Assembly: GCA_019695295.1 (NCBI GenBank)
Contig: JAIBAH010000031.1
Location: forward strand, 1 to 38,844
Reading direction: 5' to 3'
Source: Bacteroidia bacterium
GTDB lineage: Bacteria; Bacteroidota; Bacteroidia; J057
DNA: 38,844 nt
Positions 1 to 6,678 of this stretch are shown in pieces. The notes below the pieces were generated by a model. It was not told where the DNA came from and ran no database searches. It worked only from the letters and a program-made list of their open reading frames with translations. The position numbers and the translations under genes are program-made. Numbering within the stretch: the stretch's first letter is position 1; every line of letters starts with the position of its first letter.

Positions 1-78
1 CTATCACAAATCCCCAAATACATCCAAAACTGTATTCAATCCCCATAATATTCAGGTCAACCAATGGCTTCGTTCAAC

Positions 79-118
79 AAAGTCTTGACTTCGCCTTTCA
101 GGACGAAGTCAAGACTTT
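79..118. repeat. 15-bp perfect inverted repeat (hairpin)
   Basis: Bases 79-93 (AAAGTCTTGACTTCG) are the exact reverse complement of 104-118, with a 10-base loop between them. No T tract follows on either strand, so it is not a typical intrinsic terminator. It ends two bases before the first ATG of the carotenoid oxygenase reading frame, about where homology to that family stops. It could be the end of an inserted element or a repeat-type hairpin; no transposase is visible. Confidence 0.75.
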
Positions 119-119
119 A

Positions 120-1472
120 ATGTTGTGTGAAGGACTGGTTTATTATATTAACCGTTTTCTCAAAACCCGTAATTTTTTAAACGATCACTCCAAAGAAGCA
201 CTGACTTCGTATTCTACCGTTGCGCCTAAAAATCATGGGCACTCTTTGCTGGAAAGGCTAAAAAGAGTGTTTGTCCCGGCGGTAATGGACAACAATAATA
301 TTAATGTAGTCTCTTTTCAGAACCGCTATTTTGCAAATTCTGATTACGATACACTTACTGAAATTAATCTCACTGATCTGGAAACGATTGGGGATTTTAA
401 GTTTCATGATGACAATACAAGCAGTAAAGTTTTTATGAGTTCGGCTCATCCCTGTATAGATGATGATACAGGAGAAGTCTTTAATTTCATTACCGATTTT
501 GGTCTTAATACTTATTTCCGGATTATCAGGCTGGATGTCAAAACCGGAAAGAAGACAGAACTTGCCAGAATCAAAAGAAAAACGGCAGTTATCATGCATT
601 CTGCTGCTCTAACCCCCAATTATTTTGTATTGATAGAGTGCCCGCTTGAAGCTCCTTTATGGGAGTTAATAAAAGTAAGGCTTCATTATCAGTTGTTTTT
701 TGACGCACTGAAATGGAGACCGGAACTGGACAGCAAGTTTCATCTTGTGAACCGCAAAACCGGAGAGGTAACTACAGTCCCGACAGGGGCTTTCTATTTT
801 TATCATACAATCAATGCATTTGAAGACAAGGGAAAAGTCGTAGTGGATGTATGCAGTCAGAATGATGTGGACTTTAAGAGTAGTATTGATATTGATAATC
901 TTTTAGTTAACGGGGTTAAGCCGGATTGTAACTCATACCCCACAAGGTTTGAGGTGGATTTGAGCAGAAAGGAAGTGAAAAAAAGACGGTATGCAGATAC
1001 AATTCTGGAGATGCCTCAGTTTGCCAATCAGACGCACGCCTGTAAAGATTACCGCTATGTTTACGGTTTGGGACTAAATCCGGCTACCCCTAAAGATATT
1101 TATAATCAGATAATAAAATTAGACAAACTCACAGGCGGTACAAAAACGTGGTATGAAGAGGGTATGTATCCTGAAGAACCGTTTTTTGTAAAAAAACCAG
1201 TCGGAAAAACAGAGGATGACGGGGCATTACTGTCTGTAGTAAGAGATCTGAGCAGGAAAACTTCTTTTCTGCTCGTGCTGGATGCCATTTCTTTTGAAGA
1301 ATTGGGCAGGTCTGAGATACCCCACCTGATACCATCCGGATTCCACGGTAACTTTTTCCCGGCCAATAGTATTGAGGATTTTGAGCAGCACACAGTCGGA
1401 TTATTCAGAAAAGAAGGATTTGAGCTTAAGGAAGTTTCTCCTGACCTGATATATCATCAGAATAAGGTATAA
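120..1472 (+). CDS. Carotenoid oxygenase (RPE65/CCO) family protein, N-terminally truncated
   Basis: The protein matches the seven-bladed non-heme iron carotenoid/apocarotenoid cleavage oxygenases. The four iron-binding histidines are recognisable at about H110 (SAHP), H160 (MHSAA), H229 (FYHTIN) and H409 (FHGNF), and the conserved EDDGALLSVV stretch lies near residue 365. Homology begins only at EGLVYYINRFLKT, which corresponds to roughly residue 75 of animal RPE65. The usual N-terminal part, with the RNGP motif and first strands, is absent from all three plus frames of bases 1-119. The frame has no stop codon back to base 3, so it could continue past the window edge, but those residues do not look like the family. 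A 15-bp inverted repeat sits at the break. The gene may be a disrupted remnant, although the rest of the frame is intact. The substrate cannot be told from sequence. Confidence 0.8.
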   Translation: MLCEGLVYYINRFLKTRNFLNDHSKEALTSYSTVAPKNHGHSLLERLKRVFVPAVMDNNNINVVSFQNRYFANSDYDTLTEINLTDLETIGDFKFHDDNTSSKVFMSSAHPCIDDDTGEVFNFITDFGLNTYFRIIRLDVKTGKKTELARIKRKTAVIMHSAALTPNYFVLIECPLEAPLWELIKVRLHYQLFFDALKWRPELDSKFHLVNRKTGEVTTVPTGAFYFYHTINAFEDKGKVVVDVCSQNDVDFKSSIDIDNLLVNGVKPDCNSYPTRFEVDLSRKEVKKRRYADTILEMPQFANQTHACKDYRYVYGLGLNPATPKDIYNQIIKLDKLTGGTKTWYEEGMYPEEPFFVKKPVGKTEDDGALLSVVRDLSRKTSFLLVLDAISFEELGRSEIPHLIPSGFHGNFFPANSIEDFEQHTVGLFRKEGFELKEVSPDLIYHQNKV

Positions 1473-1600
1473 ACAAAAGGCAGACTTCCTCCTCCTACAA
1501 CGAGCAGAAAACCGATTATCAGCAAAATAAGAATGACGGGTACCAGCCACCATTTTTTGCGCTCCATGAGAAAATGGAAAAAATCTTTTAAAAAATCCAT
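1457..1600 (-). CDS. DUF5989 family small membrane protein (47 aa)
   Basis: Reading the minus strand from an ATG at 1600 gives 47 residues starting MDFLKDFFHFLMERKKWW, then a hydrophobic segment (about residues 19-37), a GGGS turn and the ending PFVYTLF. This layout (charged amphipathic start, ERKKWWL, one membrane helix, C-terminal YTLF) is typical of the roughly 50-residue DUF5989 proteins, whose function is not established. Members are often near carbamoyltransferase or SGNH-hydrolase genes; none is here. Its last 16 bases overlap the convergent carotenoid oxygenase gene. It starts 57 bp after the stop of the DUF4249 gene on the same strand and could be co-transcribed with it. Confidence 0.75.
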   Translation of the reverse strand: MDFLKDFFHFLMERKKWWLVPVILILLIIGFLLVVGGGSLPFVYTLF

Positions 1601-1657
1601 GCTTTTATTGTAATAAATAAGCAAAAACCAGAAAAGACTCCCGGCTTTTGAAGGTGG

Positions 1658-2554
1658 TTATTCTTTTATAATAATTCTTTTATGGGAAACCCCGAAACCT
1701 GAAAAATATCCGGTAACGCCATCTCCCTGCATATTTGAAACGATGGGTGCCCCGCTCGTAAAGGGATTGGGCATTCCCGTATTATTGATTTGGCTTTGCC
1801 AGAAGTTAAAAGTGCTTCGGCTTATGCTGTTCACATAATAATTTACGGTATCTCCCACTGGAAAGCGGGTAAACCGGATTTCGTTACGGTAAACACCATT
1901 GATTGTATGGTCATCAGACACTCTCTTATCCACCACTGCGCCCCAGCCGGCGAGCAGTTCATACCCCGTAGAATCATAAGCCGAAAAATAATTGTTTCCG
2001 GCCTCAGCAGGGTCGAAATAATGAATCGTGATTTGCCCGAATCGTTTACCGCTGATTGCATTTTCCTTGATTTCATAAGAGATACTGTCAATCGGAACGA
2101 CAGCAGGAATTTCCGTAATACCCGTATAGCTTTTGCCGGCACTTTGAATCTCTATTTTGTAAAAGTGATTTTCTTTTCCAAGCATTGAAGAAGCCGGATT
2201 TATGGCAAGGAGGCTGTCTGCGTAAATTCCTTTAGCAGCGGACGGAATCCAGGAAACCCCTGATAATTCAACCCATTTTCTGGTTGAGGTACTATCCCAA
2301 AGAATCGTACCATCTGTTTGTTTTATCCCCTCCGTTACCCGCACTTCAGCGTCCCGGACATAGACAGGAGCGGTAGTAGTATCAAATGCATTATGGGATT
2401 CAGACAGTACAACGTAATTTAAATGTGGATAAGTTTGATTGATATACCCTTCCACGACGAGTAAAGGCTTGGTTTCGGCAGGGTTTTTTATCGTAATTTC
2501 CCTGATACAGCCCGAAAAGAGAATGACAGTAAAAAACAAAATTAGATATCTCAT
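1658..2554 (-). CDS. DUF4249 family lipoprotein
   Basis: This is a predicted 298-residue outer-membrane-associated lipoprotein. The start at 2554 was chosen because it puts a Sec signal directly at the N-terminus, with a lipobox FSGC and Cys at residue 16; an upstream in-frame ATG would add 18 residues before the signal. After the Cys come KPLLVVEGYI and a Thr/Ser-rich beta-sandwich region with DAEVRVTEG, the pattern of DUF4249. DUF4249 genes usually sit next to a TonB-dependent receptor, and the family is assumed to work in surface uptake. No such receptor is visible here, so the role is open. The DUF5989 gene follows downstream. Confidence 0.8.
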   Translation of the reverse strand: MRYLILFFTVILFSGCIREITIKNPAETKPLLVVEGYINQTYPHLNYVVLSESHNAFDTTTAPVYVRDAEVRVTEGIKQTDGTILWDSTSTRKWVELSGVSWIPSAAKGIYADSLLAINPASSMLGKENHFYKIEIQSAGKSYTGITEIPAVVPIDSISYEIKENAISGKRFGQITIHYFDPAEAGNNYFSAYDSTGYELLAGWGAVVDKRVSDDHTINGVYRNEIRFTRFPVGDTVNYYVNSISRSTFNFWQSQINNTGMPNPFTSGAPIVSNMQGDGVTGYFSGFGVSHKRIIIKE

Positions 2555-2653
2555 TTCTACGTGAATTAAAGGACAAAGTCTGTTTTGTCTTTCTATCCCC
2601 ACAAACAAAAAGGAATTAAGAATAGTTTGAAAAAACTAACCGGAGCAATAAAA

Positions 2654-2685
2654 AACGCATTCCGGCTATCTGACCAGAATGCGTT
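2654..2685 (-). terminator. Intrinsic terminator downstream of the 2721-3413 lipoprotein gene
   Basis: Bases 2654-2662 (AACGCATTC) and 2677-2685 (GAATGCGTT) form a perfect 9-bp stem with a 14-base loop. Read on the minus strand, the stem is followed by a T-rich run (TTTTTTATTG), as expected for termination of the minus-strand gene just upstream. Confidence 0.75.
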
Positions 2686-2694
2686 CAGGATAAA

Positions 2695-2720
2695 ATCTCC
2701 CTGATTTTATATACAGGAGA
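2695..2720 (-). terminator. Second hairpin abutting the stop codon of the 2721-3413 gene
   Basis: ATCTCCCTG and CAGGAGAT pair with one bulged base around an AT-rich loop, and on the minus strand are followed by TTTTA. It lies between the stop codon and the stronger 2654-2685 hairpin, so this gene seems to end in tandem terminators. The stem is weaker and the call less certain. Confidence 0.45.
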
Positions 2721-3413
2721 TTATTTATTACAAATTACAGCAGTACTCATTCCGCTTTCTCCCTTTTCCGTCATTTCCTTCAGGTTTGTAGTGATTTTCA
2801 GTACTTTACCTTCAGATGACACACTTTCATCCCCATTCAGTCCGGAATAAATCGCATTGACTTCCGAGGGGAAATTCATGGTTACATTATACTTGAAAGA
2901 CTCAAGGGAAGACATTGCGTACTCTGAATCCATCTCTCCCCCAAACATTCCGCTGATATCCTGCATTGCGCCGGAAGACTGAGAATTCTGATAGTAATAC
3001 CGGTTTCCTTCCTTTTTTACAAAAGTAAAATATTCAGGGTCTCCTTTGGCTTTATTCATCATAATCAGGTTCATTGCCTCATTGAGTGCATCAAGGGATT
3101 TAAACTTGAAAGAGACTCCATAGATATATTTTTTACTATCGTCTGTAACCTTAACGCCAGAGATTCCACTGATTCCTTTCAGTTTATCCTGTACTTCCGT
3201 AAAAGACGCTGATTTTCCGAGCGGGTTTCCGCCTTCCATCTGAGACATATCCATCATTTGCCCCATTTGTTCCATCATTTTACTCATGTCCATTTTATAC
3301 TCCATCGTGCCTGATCCGTTTTTCTTGAAGGTATAATTCTCTTCAATAGTAATACAGCTATTGAGAATCCATAAGTAGGCAATTGACAAAGAGATTAACA
3401 AAAATTTTTTCAT
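2721..3413 (-). CDS. Lipoprotein of unknown function, Met-rich N-terminal region
   Basis: This is a 230-residue predicted lipoprotein: hydrophobic segment, then LNSC with Cys at residue 20, followed by ITIEEN. The start at 3413 puts the Sec signal at the N-terminus; an upstream ATG at 3437 would prepend eight polar residues. After the Cys comes a beta-like segment (YTFKKNGSG) and a methionine-rich helix with repeated MxxM spacing around residues 40-60. The rest is mixed alpha/beta without a motif I can assign. The gene has a well-formed Bacteroidota promoter at 3473-3504 and two hairpins after its stop, so it is probably monocistronic. I do not recognise the family. Metal binding by the Met cluster is only a guess. 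Confidence 0.75.
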   Translation of the reverse strand: MKKFLLISLSIAYLWILNSCITIEENYTFKKNGSGTMEYKMDMSKMMEQMGQMMDMSQMEGGNPLGKSASFTEVQDKLKGISGISGVKVTDDSKKYIYGVSFKFKSLDALNEAMNLIMMNKAKGDPEYFTFVKKEGNRYYYQNSQSSGAMQDISGMFGGEMDSEYAMSSLESFKYNVTMNFPSEVNAIYSGLNGDESVSSEGKVLKITTNLKEMTEKGESGMSTAVICNK

Positions 3414-3472
3414 ATCAGATTTTTTAGATGATTTCAAATATTGTTACTACGAAATGTTTATGTTTTCGTTTT

Positions 3473-3504
3473 CAAAAGTAAGGGTTATTTTTTCCCCAAC
3501 CAAA
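3473..3504 (-). promoter_or_regulatory. Bacteroidota-type promoter for the 2721-3413 lipoprotein
   Basis: On the minus strand TTTG (3504-3501) is followed after 20 bp by TACTTTTG (3480-3473), which fits the Bacteroidota sigma-70 consensus TTTG-N19/20-TAnnTTTG. The gene start lies about 60 bp downstream. Confidence 0.7.
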
Positions 3505-3554
3505 TCAAGCCTTATAAAAAACGGATTTCTCCCGGATTTTTGTCATTCCGGAAG

Positions 3555-4094
3555 TTAAAACATCGAGCAGGACTGATTCGTTTTTTCCAGCTTACTGGTG
3601 TTAAATCCGGCTCTTTGGGCTTTTACGACCATGCTGTCATACACTTCGGCAGGCATTGTAGCCTCTTTGGATAAAATCCATAAATAATTTCGCTGAGGCG
3701 AACCTACCATTGCATACTGATAGGCGGTATCCAGATCCATGATATAATAAGGCGCTTTGATTAACGGAAAAAACTGCACTTTCAGAATAGAGTTATTGCT
3801 CCCTTTCTGTACAAACGCTTTGCCTTTTATCTTCCGGATATTTCCGCTGCTTCCGTCCTGACACCGGTTCATCACCCAAACATAGTTTTTTCCCGGCTCT
3901 TCTTTATAGGTTGCCGTTACACAATTACAGTCATTTTCGGAAGCAATCGGCAGCCTCGCAATTTCAAACCACCGGCCGGCATACCGTGAGAGATTTACGC
4001 TGGAAACGGTGCTCAGCGGCTGAGGCGTTTTGCAACTCCAGAGTATTCCAAGCAATACGAGAAGCAGGAAATGGGATGTATTCAGGTGTTTCAT
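3555..4094 (-). CDS. Lipocalin (Blc-type) lipoprotein
   Basis: This is a 179-residue bacterial lipocalin predicted to sit in the outer membrane. The signal ends in LWSC (Cys at residue 21). The first conserved lipocalin region is YAGRWFEIARLP (GxW at 40-42); a DCNCVTATY stretch and later YAMVGSPQRNYLWILSK match the second and third conserved regions of the Blc/apolipoprotein D group. Such proteins bind fatty acids or lysophospholipids and are linked to envelope stress or lipid handling. I chose the ATG at 4094. A longer frame would need a TTG at 4109 that falls inside a promoter-like TACTTTTG element. Confidence 0.9.
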   Translation of the reverse strand: MKHLNTSHFLLLVLLGILWSCKTPQPLSTVSSVNLSRYAGRWFEIARLPIASENDCNCVTATYKEEPGKNYVWVMNRCQDGSSGNIRKIKGKAFVQKGSNNSILKVQFFPLIKAPYYIMDLDTAYQYAMVGSPQRNYLWILSKEATMPAEVYDSMVVKAQRAGFNTSKLEKTNQSCSMF

Positions 4095-4106
4095 GTCTTT
4101 TTTTTG

Positions 4107-4114
4107 CAAAAGTA
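4107..4114 (-). promoter_or_regulatory. Possible -7 element for the lipocalin gene
   Basis: The minus strand reads TACTTTTG, matching TAnnTTTG. No TTTG lies at the right distance upstream, and the leader would be very short, so this is tentative. Confidence 0.35.
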
Positions 4115-4155
4115 AGAAATTGCAGTTAATTTAAATAATATCGTTAAGAGATAAA

Positions 4156-4187
4156 TTTGGAAGATATCGACTTAGTGTTTAACTTTG
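4156..4187 (+). promoter_or_regulatory. Bacteroidota-type promoter for the coiled-coil gene
   Basis: TTTG (4156-4159), 20 bp, then TAACTTTG (4180-4187), a full match to the consensus. The predicted transcript start lies about 45 bp before the ATG at 4240. Confidence 0.75.
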
Positions 4188-4239
4188 TACCGTTAAAACC
4201 AAAATACAGAACAAAAGAACCCCCAATAGTTTTTTTAAT

Positions 4240-4683
4240 ATGTCCAAAGAAACAAACAACAAAGTCGAGTCCCAGTCAGGAGCACTGGATACCCTGAAAA
4301 ATATTCTTACGGGAGAAGTCGCGGATAACTTTAGTCAGCAAATTCAGGACGTAAGAAATGAAATAGAAAAGAATCGTAAAAAATTCGATGAGAAAATCGA
4401 AGAAAGCAATCGTGCCCACAAGCAGGAAGAAGAAGATATCCGTAATCTGATAGACAGAACAAGAACGGAAATGGAAGCCCGCTTATCTTCTTATAACAAA
4501 CAGCTGTTCGCTACGATTGAAGCGGTAAACAATGATCTTTCCAATGAACTGAACAAAACAAGAGTATATCTTCAGGAACAACTCGACCGGATTGACCATG
4601 AAAAAACACAAAGAGCCGAATTAGGTAAAATGTTGATTATGATGGGTCAGCAATTGATTGAGGACGGTAAAGCGAAAGAATAA
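4240..4683 (+). CDS. Small cytoplasmic coiled-coil protein, unknown function
   Basis: This 147-residue protein is very rich in E, K, Q, R and N, with no signal peptide or membrane segment. From about residue 30 to 130 it reads as a nearly unbroken amphipathic helix with long charged heptads (for example DEKIEESNRAHKQEEEDIRN and later LYLQEQLD-type spacing). A short hydrophobic stretch near the end (GKMLIMMGQQL) could be an oligomerisation or membrane-touching segment. I do not recognise the family; apolipoprotein-like or scaffold proteins look similar in composition. It has its own strong promoter and is the only plus-strand gene among minus-strand lipoprotein genes. Its stop lies 5 bp from the convergent 4689 gene. 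Confidence 0.8.
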   Translation: MSKETNNKVESQSGALDTLKNILTGEVADNFSQQIQDVRNEIEKNRKKFDEKIEESNRAHKQEEEDIRNLIDRTRTEMEARLSSYNKQLFATIEAVNNDLSNELNKTRVYLQEQLDRIDHEKTQRAELGKMLIMMGQQLIEDGKAKE

Positions 4684-4688
4684 TCCGG

Positions 4689-5204
4689 CTAAAAATCCGA
4701 ATCGTCAAACCAGTAATGTGCTTTCCAAACATCGCCTGAGCGGGCACGCCGAAGTCTGAATTTAGCCCGTCCCGTTCCGGTATAGGAATTTCCGTCCCTT
4801 TCTGAAATACTAAGATTAAAATTACGTGTTATAAACGCAGTGGTATCCGTGGTATCCTGTTCTGTGAAAAAATTCCAGTCCAGATTAATCTGATCGGATG
4901 CCTGAAATAATTTGTAGGAAATATTCATCTCTGTCGCTCTGTCCCAGGTGAACTCCTGCCCCTGATCGAAATCATAGTAAACGAATACAAAATCACTGTC
5001 AAAAAGCCGCCCGTATAAACTCGTATCCCTTAACTCATAACTGTTTTTGAACAGTTGAAAATACCCCTGAATCGAAACAGGATTGCCCAGTGACTGCATA
5101 TTTTGCAGTCCGTCAGGGTCGTATTCCGGCGCAAATGGGTTACAGCCCATGTAATAAAAACACAGAGAAAGTAAAAAAAGGAGAGAAAATAATTTATTTT
5201 TCAT
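4689..5204 (-). CDS. Small lipoprotein, possibly NTF2-like (tandem copy 1)
   Basis: This is a 171-residue predicted lipoprotein with a hydrophobic signal ending YYMGC (Cys 21). The mature part starts with a Pro/Asp-rich linker (NPFAPEYDPDG), then IQGYFQLFKNSYELRDTSLYGRLF, a helix-loop pattern like the start of NTF2/SnoaL-type folds. Curved-sheet-like strands follow, ending KAHYWFDD. It lies 39 bp after the gene at 5244-5816, which has similar length and layout (linker, helices, Tyr/Phe repeats, strand-rich C-terminus ending in a Trp motif). The two are probably co-transcribed and may be distant paralogues. The fold is an inference from pattern, and no enzymatic residues are evident. Confidence 0.75.
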   Translation of the reverse strand: MKNKLFSLLFLLSLCFYYMGCNPFAPEYDPDGLQNMQSLGNPVSIQGYFQLFKNSYELRDTSLYGRLFDSDFVFVYYDFDQGQEFTWDRATEMNISYKLFQASDQINLDWNFFTEQDTTDTTAFITRNFNLSISERDGNSYTGTGRAKFRLRRARSGDVWKAHYWFDDSDF

Positions 5205-5243
5205 TGTTTGATTAAAGAAAAAACGCAGAATCTCTGTGAAAAG

Positions 5244-5816
5244 CTATTGAATATAGGTAAGTTTTAATTTACTCCAGGCCGAGTCCGGATATACCTCCAA
5301 ATCCGCCCACTCCGTTATCTCCCAAATATTACCTGCCGGGTTTAGTTTCATTTTCAGGGTTATTTTGCCATGAAAAGCGTCCGAAAGCGTAGTGTCTTTA
5401 TGCGCTACGGCCATCCGGTAGTTGGCGGTATAGTTTACGGAATCAGCACTCAGATTCTGAAAAAGGGCTTCCTCCCAGAAAAGTTGCACAACTGCTCCGG
5501 TTTTCAGATTGGACTTTACATTATTGAGATAAGTTCTTTCGTCATTGATACTCCAGTTTTGCCAGATGCTTTCATGTCCGTTATACCAGGTAGGAGTAGG
5601 AGAAAACCGATAGGATTGCTCCGAAAAACAACGGGAATAGTTCTGCACATTCATGCTTTGAAAAGCCATCATAAAATTGGAGAGGAGCAAATCCGGAGAA
5701 GTAGGAGGATTCCAGGATGTTCCCTGATTATCCGGAGGCTCGGGCGTACGTACCCTGAAACATCCGCTCATCAGAATGCTTATAATTATAATTATAACAG
5801 AATACGTTGTCTTCAT
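5244..5816 (-). CDS. Small lipoprotein, possibly NTF2-like (tandem copy 2)
   Basis: This is a 190-residue predicted lipoprotein: signal with LMSGC (Cys 19), then a Pro-rich tether (RTPEPPDNQG). The segment LLLSNFMMAFQSMNVQNYSRCF resembles the first helices of NTF2-like domains, and the C-terminal half is strand-rich and ends NIWEITEWADLE, as in many SnoaL/DUF4440-like proteins that close with a Trp-containing strand. It is the upstream member of a pair with the 4689-5204 gene. Function is unknown; a ligand-binding role at the cell envelope is plausible but not shown. Confidence 0.75.
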   Translation of the reverse strand: MKTTYSVIIIIISILMSGCFRVRTPEPPDNQGTSWNPPTSPDLLLSNFMMAFQSMNVQNYSRCFSEQSYRFSPTPTWYNGHESIWQNWSINDERTYLNNVKSNLKTGAVVQLFWEEALFQNLSADSVNYTANYRMAVAHKDTTLSDAFHGKITLKMKLNPAGNIWEITEWADLEVYPDSAWSKLKLTYIQ

Positions 5817-6030
5817 TTTTCTTTAGTCTTTATGAAGCGATAAATACAGAATCTATGATTCACAGAACCTGCATAAAAAACGGGTTTACTTAAAATATCC
5901 CGCGCCTCCTTCCTCCCGTCATGGAACAAATCCAAAGCATCCCGAAACCAGTCTGTCACGCAAGTCTTTATTAAAACGAATGATTCAGTAAAAAAGACAA
6001 AAAAAGCAATAAAAATCGGAGTTTTTTATA

Positions 6031-6663
6031 TTACTGCCCCCAAACCGACGGTTTTTTTTGCCATTCCTGAATCGTCTCCCATTGAGACTGTCCGATATAC
6101 TCCATTTCGGTTGCTTTTTGTAATAAAGAGGGAAGTGTAGATAATGCAATCACCTTGATACCCGCCTGCTCAAAAGCCTCCGAAGCCTCCGGAAATCCAT
6201 AGCTGAAAATCGCCACCACCCCGGCAATCTTCACTCCGGCTTCTTTAAGTGCCTCCGCTACTTTCAGGCTGCTTCCGCCTGTAGAAATTAAATCTTCTAC
6301 GATAATATAGGATTTTTCGGGGTTTACCCGGCCTTCTATCAGGTTTTTCATCCCGTGAGATTTTGCAGAAGTACGTACATAAATATAGGGACAATCCATC
6401 ACATCTGCAATCAGTGCTCCGTGCGCAATTCCGGCGGTAGCTACACCTGCTACTGCACACGCTTCCGGAAAGTGAGTACGAATTGCCGATACAAAAGCAT
6501 TTTTTATAAAAGTACGGATTTCCGGATAAGACAAAACCATTCGGTTATCACAATAAATCGGGGATTTCCATCCGGAGCTCCACGTAAAAGGAGACTGTGT
6601 ATTGATTTTTACAGCCTGTATCTGTAATAAGTACTCAGCGATTTGTAAATCAGTTTGCATCAA
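6031..6663 (-). CDS. pyrE: Orotate phosphoribosyltransferase
   Basis: This 210-residue enzyme joins orotate to PRPP to give OMP in pyrimidine synthesis. It shows the substrate-side FTWSSGWKSPIYCDNR near residue 26, the flexible catalytic loop KSHGMKNLIEGR (101-112) and the PRPP-binding signature VEDLISTGGSS (122-132). Length is normal for bacterial PyrE. Two adjacent ATGs (6663 and 6660) could serve as start. It begins 15 bp after the stop of the GH13 gene on the same strand, so the two are probably co-transcribed, an unusual pairing for pyrE. Confidence 0.96.
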   Translation of the reverse strand: MMQTDLQIAEYLLQIQAVKINTQSPFTWSSGWKSPIYCDNRMVLSYPEIRTFIKNAFVSAIRTHFPEACAVAGVATAGIAHGALIADVMDCPYIYVRTSAKSHGMKNLIEGRVNPEKSYIIVEDLISTGGSSLKVAEALKEAGVKIAGVVAIFSYGFPEASEAFEQAGIKVIALSTLPSLLQKATEMEYIGQSQWETIQEWQKKPSVWGQ

Positions 6664-6678
6664 TCGTTTTTTTAGGGG

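Noticed and set aside
79-118. Hairpin at the left end as an intrinsic terminator of an upstream gene
   Set aside because: No T tract follows on either strand, so it is listed only as an inverted repeat.
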